DNA of 64,000 nt from Immersiella caudata (lineage: Eukaryota; Ascomycota; Sordariomycetes; Sordariales; Lasiosphaeriaceae): assembly GCA_030512335.1 (NCBI GenBank), contig JAULSU010000003.1:6061737-6125736 (forward strand), written 5' to 3'. Under the pieces are notes generated by a model that did not search any database, had not been told where the DNA came from, and was given only the letters and a program-made list of their open reading frames with translations. Below, piece after piece: positions 35,007 to 46,260 of this stretch (its first letter is position 1; the number at the start of each line of letters is the position of its first letter). A program made the translations under genes and the position numbers.

Positions 35007-37567
35007 GGCTTGGAATTGTTGTGATGTTGAACGGAAGCCAGAGTGTAAAAAATTATGAATGGATTAAGGTGGAATGCTTTATGACCGAAAAAGAAGACAT
35101 AAGGAAAGGCCGGCTGGTCTGTTGGTGGTGCTGGCGGCCCTGGGGGCAGCAACTGTCTGAGACACTGAGTTGAAGATGAGGAAATCTAAGTTGGAGACAG
35201 ACGACAAGATGCCTCCTTTTGAGTCTCTGAATGGCTTCAACGCCGGATGCAGTACCCAATTTCGTTTGCTGTTGATCCAGGAGCAAGGACCCAGTGCCGG
35301 TCACAAACCGTCGCGATCGAAGAAGCGCCGTATCATCGTGAAGCGCCAAGTGTTGCGTCCGGGGCCCAACAGTGGTTGAGGATCTGCAGGGTCCTGGCAG
35401 CTGAGAAGCGTGCGGCTGTTGACGATCTTCATGTAGCCCACAGCTTTAGGAACAGCCACCTGACAGCCACGTCTTCTACTTCTTTCTGCTTTCTTTTACT
35501 AACTTTGCCCCCGCAAACCGACCAGCCGCTTTTTCCGTTCAATCCCCCTCCAGAATTCCGATCTCAACCGCCATCGATACATCCCCACTTGGTAAGTCGC
35601 GTCGCAGCTTCGCCTCAATTCATGGCGATGCTGTCCCGAGAAACTTCCGAATAGCTCAAGACTTTGAGATCAAGACCAGGTAAGTACCTGCAGATACCAA
35701 GAGTCGATAAGTCCGTGGAAGAGCTTCCGGGATTCCCTGCTTGAGAGTCAGGTTCATTGCAAGCAGCCGATGTGCGGGCAGGAGGACTGAGCATGATGAT
35801 TCGACGGCAATCCTGTCCCAAAACTTCCCACCGACCGCGATAATGATACACGGTGGTGACTGCGCGCTATGCTGGGGTATGCGCGGGGCTGGCAGATCCC
35901 GCTTGTGCGAGGGAGTCTCGTTTTGCTGTGGACAACCTATAACATCGCTGTGTGGGATCTACACATGTGTCAGATTCCCATGATTCAGATACAGCCCCGT
36001 CTGCAACAGTCAGCCTCCGCCATGTCAGAATCTCTCAAGGCACCAGGGCGTCTCCGAAAACGAGCCACGATGCGTGCTTGTAAGACAATCTACTGACTAA
36101 GCCGTATAGTTCTGAGCTTACAGGTAGATGTTCAGGACAGATGCCTGGCAGGGAGGGAAATTACGGAGCCTTGTGCCTCCACTCCAGGCGAAGGAAATAA
36201 GACGGGGGGTATGACAACAGACAGCGAGTGAGTGGCACAGACGGGCAAACTGGAGGAGAGGTTGGTGTTGCGAGTGAGATGACGGTAAGTCATGCGGCTG
36301 GGTAACCCCTCCTAAAGTCGGAGTCTCTCTCCCGTCAAGGATGGGATGTAGTTGAATGGAGGAAGTGGATTCACTTTAAAGTGGTGTTACACAGCAGGTG
36401 TGATGTTTCGGGATTCGCTTGCTTTCAACGTTTATAACACAATCAGCAGTGCAGATGACGTGGCTGTGGTGGGGGCTGGCGCATCGGGAAGTTGATAGTG
36501 AGGCTCTGTACCTGAGATCGTCGTTATTCACAACATCTTCACTACCCTGACTTGGCAGACAGGCAAATAGGATCGAAACGAATAATGCTCCTACTGCACG
36601 AACTACATTTCTGTCTGTAACTTTGACTCCTCGTGCTCTTGCTCATCTAGGCACCTCTCATCGTTCTCATTGCAGCATAGTCTTGATGATCGCCGTCATC
36701 TCTGCGGGTTGCATCCTCCCCATCGCCAACTCCCGAAGGACCCGTCATGCGCCTTTTCACCGCGGTGATTGAGCGACTGATTGGCCAAAACCACATGAGA
36801 CTCCTCGGGAGCACAATCTTGAAACACCAGGATCCAACAGAGGATTCCGTCTCACTACGCCGCCCCCACGTTACCTCACATGTGGCAGAGTGGCACGACG
36901 ATGCACTTTTAACATCTCAGCGGTTTCTTTGCAACCTGGCTCAACGGCTACAAATCTCACCGTGGCATACCAAGGTACTTTTGCAAGCGCAAGGTTCATC
37001 GTGCGTTCTGGAGATTCGCGTTTAGGGGTTGAAGAGAGATAGGTGCATCTAGCCGCTGACTTAGGACTAGGGAAAGAACTTTGTCGTTTCAGATTCTCAA
37101 ATCCGGCGTCTGGAATGACGGTTGTTGATGGTATCTATATTTCACGCGATTTGGATGTCAGGTGCGCGGTGTCGTGATGACAGTCAAGACACAACTCCTC
37201 GACTCAGTTGTCCAAACTGGGGTGATTCACCTTGAGCTGCGCCATTCCCATTAGCAAATAGTTTTCAATATTTCCTTTTCATTGGTCAGTACCGAGAGTC
37301 TTGGGCGCCCTACATGCTGTGATCGAGTCTTTGCCAATGTCGTTCCATTCCTGATGGCGGTGTGCCTATCTGGCCCCCCGATCCCGGCGGAAAATCAGCC
37401 CCCAAGGGGGTGGGATTGATTCGGCTGCGGCTCCCCAACAAAGCCACTGCTGTTACAAGATTGGCTACCTACAGACACGGCAGCTGGCAGCTTATGCCTG
37501 GTGGATCTTGCATTGTTTGGAGCTAGGGCTAGGACAGGGTGAGGCACCTGGATGATTCCATCTCTTA
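35007..37567. other. 2.5-kb intergenic region
   Basis: No gene recognised up to the Fot1-like element. The 135-aa frame at 35247-35654 and the 92-aa frame at 36747-37025 carry no domain. Promoter of the Cys-rich TM gene must lie at its left end. Confidence 0.5.
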
Positions 37568-37608
37568 AGTCAGGGGGGGGGCTTTTGGAACACCCCTGCC
37601 TTTGGAAC
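37568..37608 (+). repeat. Left TIR of Fot1-like element
   Basis: Pairs with 39379-39419; contains two copies of a TTTGGAACA box. Confidence 0.85.
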
Positions 37609-37718
37609 AAGATTTGTAATCACTGACTCACCACCACCACCTATTTCAATCGTCAACAACTCTACCAATTCTGCTCCAATTCTTTTCCTATCTTTTCCAT
37701 TCGATTCAGAATTGAACA

Positions 37719-39320
37719 ATGAAGCGATATACGGAGATTGATTTACAGAATGCGCTTGTGGAGTACGCAAAAACTGGCCTACTCCGCAGCTCTGCTGAAA
37801 ACTATGGCATACCCCCTACCACTCTGTTTAATCGGATTCACGGCTCCGAGCCAGCCTCTAAGGCCCAAATTATCAACCAAAAGCTCTCTCCAGCTATCGA
37901 AGAAAGCCTGGCCGAATGGATTCTATTCCAAGGGTCGCTTGGCCACCCTCCAACCCATTCCCAAATTCGGAAACTGGCTGAAAGAATTCTTGGAGACGAC
38001 GAGACCCTTGGAAAGCGCTGGACTACTCGGTTTTTGGCCAGAAATCCATCCATTTCTACTATCAAGCCTCGGAGGATCCACGCAAACCGTGCTGATCGAG
38101 CCTGTGAAGCCGTTATTCGGCCCTGGTTTGAGTATTTGAAGCTTCCAGGTGTAGAGGCTATTCCAGCTAAGCACAGGTATAATATGGATGAAACCGGCAT
38201 TGCTTCTGGTATTGGAGATAACGGCCTGGTTGTTGGCTCTAAGGAAAGAAAGAAATTCCAGAAAAAGAAGAAAGGAGACCGAATCTGGACCTCAATTATC
38301 GAGTGTATTTCCGCTGACGGCCGGTATTTGAACCCAGTTGTTATTTTTAAGGGTGGAAGCCTTCAACAACAGTGGTATCCACGTGAATTACGGCCATTCA
38401 AGGGCTGGAAGTGGAAGACCACTGAAAATGGCTGGTCTGATGATGATACTGCCGTTGCCTGGCTCCGCAATATCTTTCTTCCAGAGACTCGGCCAGCCAC
38501 CCCCTTTGATAAGCGCCTCCTTATTTTGGACGGCCACGGCAGTCATACCACCGAAGAATTCATGTGGTTAGCCTTTTCGAATAACATACAGTTGTTATTT
38601 CTACCAGCCCACACCTCCCACGTTTTACAGCCCCTGGATTTATCCGTATTCGGCCCCCTGAAGGCCCACTACAGAGCCAGGCATAACGAGGTTGTTTCTG
38701 GCTTCGACGAAGGCACTGTTGCTGAAAAGAGGGCCTTTCTAGAATGCTACCGGCAAGCCAGGATCTATGGAATGATCGATTCTAACATCAAAGCTGGCTG
38801 GAAAGCTACAGGCCTTTGGCCAGTTAGTCTCAGGAAGCCTTTAAGTAACGGCCTTGTTATTAAGAATTCCAATGGTATCGTTGATCAGGTGCCCTCCACG
38901 GTTTTTGCGGACCTTCAAGGGGACTATGGTCCTATTCTGGGGAAAAATTCCGAGGCCCAGCCTGTGTGGTTTACCCCTAAAAAGCCAAAGGATTTTCGTG
39001 TTCAGGGGCAGGTCTTTCTAGCCGGCCAGAAACGGACCGCCAACGACCGGCTTTTCATTCGCAAGGCCGCAAAAGCCTTTGATAACGTGGCTTTTCAACT
39101 GGCTAGTACAGCACATCAATTGGAGGCTGCAGAAAAAAGTCTGGAACGTACAAGAGGTCGAAAAAGAAGGAGGGTTCAAGTTGATCCCAACACGCAGTTT
39201 GCTGGAATTGAGGAGGTTCGTGCCTCACAAAGAGAGGCTGGCAGGGAGAATCTTACTGATTCTGAAAGAGATGAATTAAGCGATTCTGATCCTGAAGACT
39301 ATATTATCGTAGCTATCTAA
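37719..39320 (+). CDS. Pogo/Fot1-type transposase, intact
   Basis: 533 aa without interruption. N-terminal psq-type helix-turn-helix (ALVEYAKTGLLRSSAENYGI, PPTTLFNRIHG), then a CENP-B-like HTH (residues about 55-110, WTTRFLARNPSI), then the DDE_1 catalytic core. Catalytic Asp residues are D157 in YNMDETGIA, D271 in LLILDGHGSH and D307 in LQPLDLSVFGPLK: spacing D-113-D-35-D, the DD35D of Fot1. A basic tail (RTRGRKRRR type, about residue 480) and acidic C terminus follow. No RIP-like stop codons. It cuts and pastes the element at TA sites. Confidence 0.93.
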   Translation: MKRYTEIDLQNALVEYAKTGLLRSSAENYGIPPTTLFNRIHGSEPASKAQIINQKLSPAIEESLAEWILFQGSLGHPPTHSQIRKLAERILGDDETLGKRWTTRFLARNPSISTIKPRRIHANRADRACEAVIRPWFEYLKLPGVEAIPAKHRYNMDETGIASGIGDNGLVVGSKERKKFQKKKKGDRIWTSIIECISADGRYLNPVVIFKGGSLQQQWYPRELRPFKGWKWKTTENGWSDDDTAVAWLRNIFLPETRPATPFDKRLLILDGHGSHTTEEFMWLAFSNNIQLLFLPAHTSHVLQPLDLSVFGPLKAHYRARHNEVVSGFDEGTVAEKRAFLECYRQARIYGMIDSNIKAGWKATGLWPVSLRKPLSNGLVIKNSNGIVDQVPSTVFADLQGDYGPILGKNSEAQPVWFTPKKPKDFRVQGQVFLAGQKRTANDRLFIRKAAKAFDNVAFQLASTAHQLEAAEKSLERTRGRKRRRVQVDPNTQFAGIEEVRASQREAGRENLTDSERDELSDSDPEDYIIVAI

Positions 39321-39378
39321 TTGACGAAGTTATTCGCAATTGAAGTTTGTGGTGTTGCGCACGGTCCAACTTGGGGGC

Positions 39379-39419
39379 TGTTCCAAAGGCAGGGTGTTCC
39401 AAAAGCCCCCCCCCTGACT
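39379..39419 (-). repeat. Right TIR of Fot1-like element
   Basis: Inverse complement of the left TIR, with one C fewer in the spacer between the two TTTGGAACA boxes. Confidence 0.85.
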
Positions 39420-39876
39420 TACTTCCAGAAGCCAATTGCAGCCGCCGCTGCTGTACCGCACTCTCGAAATCCCCGCCCACCACACATCTAGGACGGCGAT
39501 GAGACCGAGAAGCAGATGACCTCCCGCCGCCGGAATTTCCCGTTGCACGCCAACAAGTCGAACCCCCAACATCGCCAGTGGCTTGCTTCTGCCCGTGGCT
39601 GGGAGGGTACGGAATGGGGAACATCGGAGAACACGAAACCGAACGTCCGAAGGCTAGTTCAGGCACCGTTGCGGTAATAGGACCCCAAGATCACGTTTCT
39701 CGTTCAAGTGCGACGAATAAGACCGTAGGCGAGCCCGCGCAGTCCCGGAACAGGCGAATGTCATGGTCCAACCCCCCAACGAGCGTGTCCTCAGGCTTTC
39801 AACCAGCGCGAAGCTCCCGAAACTGCGCTTCCATCCTTGATTCAGCAGAAGATACATTCAGGTAGAATTTGCCGGG
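39420..39876. other. Intergenic region
   Basis: Between the transposon and the MFS gene; must contain the MFS promoter. Nothing recognisable. Confidence 0.5.
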
Positions 39877-41779
39877 ATGGGAGATCCCGAACTCCCCATC
39901 ATCGACGGAGGGAGACAAGCATGGGTGTTTCTTTTATCCTCGGTCGCTGTCGAGGGCTTGTTATATGGCATGTTGGCGTCGCTCCCCGACACCCAGGGAA
40001 GTTCTTGGCTAACCTGAGTGCGACTTCAACAGGATTCCAGGCAAGCTACGGTGTATTGCTCAAGTTTTACCGCACGAACTCAGAGTTCGGAACCCACCCG
40101 TTCCTACCCTTTGTCGGTCTGTTGTCGATCGTCAGTCTCCCTGTCAACCTGGCATTCATGCTTCAGGGACTGAGAACCTGTGCACAGGGAATGCAAAAGC
40201 TCGGCGCCCCAATAGTTACACCACTCGTTATTCGTCATCCTCGGTTCAGGAGTCATTTGATGTGGAGTGGTTGGATTGTGTGTGTTGTCTCCCTTGTCGC
40301 CAGCAGCTGCGCGTCGGAGCTATGGCACCTGGCTATGAGCATAGGGGTCGCATTCAGTCTTGGGTTCTCCATTCTCTACTACCCAATGCTTAACATGCTC
40401 AACGACTGGTGGGATGTGAGGAGGGGGTTTGCTTACGGGATACAGTATGGCCCTCTCTGCTTCCTTGCTGCATGACATCGACTTTCAGATAACTTTGTCT
40501 TCGGGCATGGAATTCAGGCTAACAACTCCTTCCAACCCTTCAAGATTTGGGCTCGCAGGTATCATTTCCACGATTCTCCCTTTTGCGCTTGCCCCGCTTC
40601 TCGAATTGCTGGGTGCTAGCTGGACATTGCTGCTCTACGCAGGAGTAACGGTACAGTGCTCTGAGCATTTCGGCACGCATGTGAAGCTTGCGCTGACCGG
40701 GTTTTAGTTTGTGATCGGGGGGCCGACCGTCTATCTCCTCCGGGCCCCAGCAAAGGCGCAGGAATCGACACCAAGGGTTCTCAACAGAATGGACTGGTCC
40801 GTATTTCGGCGAATTTGCTTCACAGCCATGACACTGTCCAATGTTCTTCAGGGGCTGGTGTACTCCATCCCTGCTGTTTTTCTTCCAGGTGAGCGCATCG
40901 TCGCCATTCTTGCACGCACTTTAAACGCCAGTTGACACTGAGCTCACAGTTTATGCCTCTGCCGTTGGTCTCTCGTCGATCCAAGGCACCGTCATTCTCG
41001 CCGTAACCAACTTTGCCATCACCGTCGGCCAACTTGGGACTGGGTATCTGGCCGACATTGCCGACTCACGAATCCTCATGGGACTTCTCCCGCTTCTATC
41101 CGCCGTGGTCGTCTTTGTCTTCTGGGGCCCCGGGCAAACGCTCATACGTCTCGTTGCGTTTGGTCTTCTCTTTGGCCTCTTCTCTGGCGGGTACATTGTC
41201 CTCTACTCGCGCTTTGCCACGGCCTTGGCCGACGATAGAGCCACGCAGACTTGGCTCTACACCATTTTTGATGTTCAGCGAGGTGTTGCTATCATTGTTG
41301 GTGGCGCTATTGGAGGGGGACTCGTGCATGGCGTTGTCAACCTCAGCGACTACGGTGCGGGGGAGTACAAGGGTCTGGTCATCTTCTGCGGCGCTTGTTT
41401 TGTTATCAGCTCCCTGGGTGGCCTCGGGTGGTTCTTTCGGGGGAGCAGCTTTCGGATGCCTCGAAGGTGGAGGAAAAATACAAAGGCTGCTGTTGCCCCG
41501 AGTCAGAGCATGGAGCAGCTGCTTTCGGCCATTGAGCACCACATTTGGCTGGATGCCGAGAAAGGGGTCCTTCAATCCGACGACGGAACACATCAGCGGT
41601 ATCTTCAGTCGATTCGCCAGGCTATTCGACGACAGCGGGTTATTTCTGTGTCGAGCTTCGTCTCTCGGTCTTCAGTGTACTCGACCGACTTCCCTTCATC
41701 AACTACAACACTCAAGCCATTCCCTCTTCGGGTCACAAGACCTAGAGCAACGATGCAGAGAGGAAATTCGTCAGCATAA
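39877..41779 (+). CDS. MFS transporter, monocarboxylate (MCT)-like
   Basis: Five exons: 39877-39967, 40033-40444, 40545-40650, 40708-40888, 40950-41779 (539 aa). The order of TMs and loops fits the MCT branch of the major facilitator superfamily: AWVFLLSSVAVEGLLYGFQ, YGVLLKFYRTN, GVAFSLGFSILYYPMLNMLN, WWDVRRGFAYGIQFGLAGI, then VGLSSIQGTVILAVTNFAIT, GQLGTGYLADIADSR and GLFSGGYIVLYSRF. About 12 TMs in all. The first intron must use a GC donor (TATG/GCATGT, 65 bp, branch GCTAACC) to join GLLYG to FQASYGV; no GT donor gives the right frame. Hydrophilic C-terminal tail of about 110 residues is cytosolic. Substrate unknown. Confidence 0.8.
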
Positions 41780-44032
41780 CATGGTTTGGCACTTTAGCAT
41801 CACCTATGACTTTGGCGAGTAGGGGACGATGCGCCCCGCAGGGATGAACTGGGGGGTTGATATTCGGGAAAGGCGTGCAGCTCGTAACTGCACGCTCGTG
41901 AAGCTTGATGATTTCTAGGCTCTCCAGGATCCAGGCCCTCCGGATGCGGGGTTCGGTGACTTCATCGCTTCAGCTCTGATGCTGTATAGCGATCTACCTA
42001 GATAAGAATGCTGGTAGGTCAGCCCGCGGCCGCGTAGCATCGGAGATAGAATGGCTGGACTGGCAATGTGGTAGCTACCCATGTCCCCTGGGAGGATAAC
42101 CTCCCTGCTTGATAGGGAATCCGAGAGGCTGCACTGAAACGCTGAAATCACACCTGATCCGGACTGAACTCATATCCTCTCCAATCTCTTGGTACTTAGG
42201 CAGTTGTGGGGGGCCTTGCGGCGTTGATGGAAACGACACGCATATGCACCCCGGATCCAATTAAATGTGATCCCAGAGCGGGAGGCTGGCTAAAATCCAT
42301 GTCCAAAAATTGCCAAAGTAGGAAGGTCGTAGCTGCTCTACCCAGAATCCTTCTTCGGCCCGCTCGCAGTCTTTAACTTGTTGGGCTCGCGGAGCATAAG
42401 ATCCAGGCGTCAAAACCAAGTCCCCGGAGACATTGGAGTTGCACCAAACGCCAAAAGTGGACCCATAGAATGCAACCAGCACCGGGATTATATCCACAAG
42501 TTAAGACATCAGTTCAACGACATCTCGTTCACTTTGTGAAGTCGCGAATGTTCTCCCGCATGTTACCCGCGCGCCAAGACACAGCGCCAAGACGTGAAGT
42601 TTCGGAGATGGCGAGCGCGACGGGAAAACAATCCGATTGTCTGGGCGTTCCTCAGCGCCAAGATTCTTCCAGGGCCGTCTCCTTCCTCATCGCGCTTGGA
42701 GCGCCACCTCTCTGCAGCGTGCTGGGGGATGAGCGGCCGATATTGACAGCGCAGTGAGACGGAATTGGACACCGAGACCAAAAGTGAGTTCCCTGATGCA
42801 TCTCGAGCGCAATGGATGCATTTGACATTTTTTAGTGGCTGGTGGTTGGGCGCGAAGTCGCGGTGGAAATATTGGTAGATCTGCCCGATTTCTGGGCGGT
42901 GAAACGGGGCGCGGTCTTGGTGAGCTTGTTGTACGCCACCAGCTGGGCAGCGGCTTGGCGTCGGCACTGGGGCCTGACGACAAGAAAAAAAAACCGAGAG
43001 CTTGTTTTCCTCAAGCCTTTCTGAGCCCTCGCGGCCGACAGGGAGGAGCCAAGGCACTGGACAGCGGCGAATTTGTACGCATAGTTTCGCAATTGACCCC
43101 GCGATGGATTGCGTGCGCACGCATCGCAAAGGCGACAAGTGACAGCAAGCCCTGGTGGCTTCTGATAGGGACCTCCCTAAATCGGCAATGACCCGTGCTC
43201 TCTTTATCGCAGTTATCGCCGCCCGCATCCCACCTCTCTCCAAACTCACTGGCGCTCCCCTCAGATTCTCGAAAACGACCAGGAAGTGGTGGCACAGTAC
43301 ACACCTCACACGCCATGCGGGTCGCAGGTCAACTGCCAATTGCTGAGGAGGCAATGCAGGTTTGCGATTGCACTTGCATCGCATGTCGTGTGGGAGGTGG
43401 GAAAATGGAGCAGCTCCTGATCGCTGCGGTTGTGTGTCGTCAAAAACCGTCTTATCGCTCGCCGACGCTGCAGCCACGGCGATTGGCCAGAATGGAGTGC
43501 CGCTTGCAAATATCCGGAGGCGTTATACAATCGGTCGAACCTAATATCGCCGCGCTGGGGGTGGCCCCGGTCTGGCAGCTGCTACGTTCCACTCTCTGCG
43601 AGGACGCCGCACCTGCCAAACGAAGGCAAACCCATCCTCACCATCATGCGCGACCCTGTTCGCCGATCCGGTCGCTCGTACAGTGGCCCAAAAAAGAAGC
43701 ACATCATCGCTCGAAGGGGAGGAAGTCTTTGCCAAACGTGTTGTTGCGGGGGCGATACATGGAAGGGACATGGAAATGCCAAGACGCAACGTTGGTGATG
43801 CGACCAGCGAGCCAACATAGCCGGCACGAGTATTATTATGCTTTGGATCCCGCTCGGCTCTCGTCCAAACCTTCTGCGCTCCTTATCTCTGCCGCCCCAG
43901 CAGAACCGGTGGACCCCTCGGCGCTGGCAGTGACCAAATTCTTCCCGGTCTCAACATCTTCTGCGTTGCAATCCCTTCACAAGTCGAACTGCAGAGGAGG
44001 CCATCACAGACTGGACGGGAATATCCAGCACA
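41780..44032. other. 2.25-kb intergenic region
   Basis: No gene recognised. The 304-aa (42563-43477, minus) and 283-aa (43195-44046, plus) frames overlap each other antisense and have no domain. The right end must hold the peptide-transporter promoter. Confidence 0.5.
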
Positions 44033-45956
44033 ATGGGTATGTTTGACCACCATTGGACTTGACCGTTGATGCTAACGGAGCTGCTCGGGCTCAGACAGCA
44101 GCACAACAAAGCCGACTTCGGTCGCAGACGTCCGGCCGTCGACCGACGGCAAGGAGGCCAAGGAACTTCCCACGTACAATAGCAGCAACAATGTCGAGCG
44201 CGAGACGTTCCATGGGCTCGTGCTGCCGACTGAGGAGGAGAAGTCAACACTCCGCCGCGTCGCTGGCAAGATGCCGGCATCTTGCTACTACCTCTGCGCC
44301 GTCGAGTTTGCCGAGCGTGCCTCGTACTACGGCTGCAACCAGGTCTACAAGAACTTCATCCGCGCTCCTCTGCCACCAGACGGAAATGGCGCCGGTGCCT
44401 CGGCCCCCGGCTCACAGTACAACGCCGGCGCCCTCGGCAAGGGCTCCGTGACAGCAACCGCGATGACCGAGGCCTTCAAGTTCATGGCCTATGCCCTGCC
44501 CGTGTACTTTGGCTGGCTCGCCGACACCAAGTACGGCCGCTTCAAGATGATCTGCTGGGGCGTGGCCATCTGCGGCGTCGCCCACGTCATCATGATCATC
44601 TCGGCCCTTCCCCCGGTTCTGGCTTCGGGTCACGCCATCGGCCCATTTGCCTTCTCTCTGTACCTTTTGGCCATCGGTGCTGCGCAGTTCAAGCCCAACA
44701 TCTCGCCTACCGTCATGGACCAGAGCCCGCACAAGGTTCCCCATGTTATTACCACTGACAGCGGCGAGAAGGTCATTGTCGACCCCGAGGAGTCCCTCAA
44801 CAGCGTCATGCTGTGGTTCTACCTGCTCATCAACGTCGGCGCCTGCTTCGGCATTCCCACCACCTACCTGGCCAAGATTGTCGGCTACTGGGCCGCCTAT
44901 CTGATCCCGACCATTCTGTACTTCATGCTCCCTCCGCTTCTCTGGTACCTGAACCCGCGCCTCGTTAAGCAGCCGCCAGGAGGATCCGATCTTGGCAACG
45001 TCTTCCGTGTTCTTGGCGAGTGCTTCCGCTACGGCGGCATCCGAAGCATTGGCCGCCACGGCTTCTGGGATGCGGCCAAGCCCTCGGTCCGTGCTGCTGC
45101 CGGATCGACCAAGGCCTACGGCTACGACGACCAGTTCGTCGAGGATGTCCGTCGCACATTCCAGGCCTGCGGCATCTTCCTCTTCACGCCCATCTTCTTC
45201 ATCAACGACGGCGGTCTCGGTGCTGCTGCCAACGCCCTGACAGCTGGCATGCAGACCAACGGCCTACCGAACGATCTGCTCGACAACCTCAACTCGGTCT
45301 CGATTGTCATCATGGTCCCTGTCATGAACCACATCGTCTACCCGCTCCTCCGCAAGTGGGGCATCCGCTGGGGCGCCATCAGCCGCATGACCTTTGGCTT
45401 TGCCCTCTGCACCATTGGCTCTCTCGGCTTCCCCATCCTGCAGCACTATGTCTACAAGACCTCCCCCTGCGGCTACAACGCCACCACCTGCGCTGAGATC
45501 CTGCCCGAGGGCGAGCCGGCACTCTCCGAGATCTCGTACTCCCTGTACGCCATCCCCATTGTTCTCACGGCCATCTCGGAGATCTTTGTCAACGTCACAG
45601 CCTACGGCATTGCCTATTCGCGCTCGCCCAAGAACATGAAGGGCCTGGTCTCGTCCATCAACCTCTTCATGACGGCCATTGCCGCCGCCATCGGTCTTGC
45701 CACGGCCCCTGCTATTCGGGACCCCTTCTTGGTCTGGGCCTTTGCCGGACCTTCCATCGCCGGAGGTGTCCTGACCGTCATCTTCTACCTCACATTCAGA
45801 CATCTGGATAAGGAGGAGTTTGTCATCAACACTGACTTTGGAGACATGAAGACAGATTCGGATCGTGAGAGCGACGAGGAGCAGGTTGGTGCGGTTTCTG
45901 GGAACAAGGGAGGGCTCCTGACGGCTGTTGAGTCGAAGACTGGAAAGACTGCGTGA
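44033..45956 (+). CDS. PTR2: Proton-coupled oligopeptide transporter (POT/PTR2)
   Basis: Two exons: 44033-44036 and 44095-45956 (621 aa). Exon 1 holds only ATG plus one base; the 58-bp intron (GTATGT, branch GCTAACG) joins it to MDSSTTKPTSVADVRP. Family motifs are clear: VEFAERASYYGCNQVYKNFI in TM1, FGWLADTKYGRFK after TM2, and FYLLINVGACFG in TM5. About 12 TMs. It imports di- and tripeptides with protons at the plasma membrane. The C terminus is acidic. With the secreted proteases in this window it would supply peptide nitrogen. Length is normal for fungal Ptr2. Symbol by family resemblance only. Confidence 0.9.
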
Positions 45957-46260
45957 TGACTTGGACTGCGGATGTGGGAGTTGAGACCCGGGGCAGCTAT
46001 GCCTGCAAGTTTCCTCGTTGGTGGTTTCCCTTTCAGGTAGACGGCGTTCTCCAGCCCCTCGAGTCTGATGAAATTGATCGAATGTGATGATACCCCAGCT
46101 TCAGTTTCACAACACCCTTCGTATAAGGACATGTGAATGTGGAGGCCGAGCATGATGCCAGACAAAGGGGAGCTTATACAAAGGTGATGATCAGTTAATG
46201 CAAGGCTTATGCCGGACAACATTATCTAATTACTTGCACGGTTCAAACAGGCTGCCTGAA
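45957..46260. other. Convergent intergenic region
   Basis: About 300 bp between the 3' ends of the peptide transporter and the S41 protease gene. Nothing else seen. Confidence 0.5.

Larger units (their letters stand above)
37568..39419 (+). mobile_element. Fot1-like (pogo, Tc1/mariner) DNA transposon, 1852 bp
   Basis: Terminal inverted repeats of about 41 bp start AGTCAGGGGGGGGGCTTTTG at the left (37568) and match the inverse complement at the right (ending 39419) with one base indel. It is flanked by TA on both sides (37566-37567 and 39420-39421), the pogo target site. Inside is one uninterrupted transposase gene. Length and AGTCA ends fit Fot1 relatives. Nearly identical ends and an intact gene suggest a recent insertion. 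Confidence 0.93.

Noticed and set aside
35247..35654. 135-aa plus frame
   Set aside because: Compositionally plain, no homologous motif, and it lies in the promoter side of a minus-strand gene.
42563..44046. Two long frames (304 aa minus, 283 aa plus) between the MFS and peptide transporter genes
   Set aside because: They overlap antisense, have low-complexity Arg/Pro/Ser composition and no recognisable motif.
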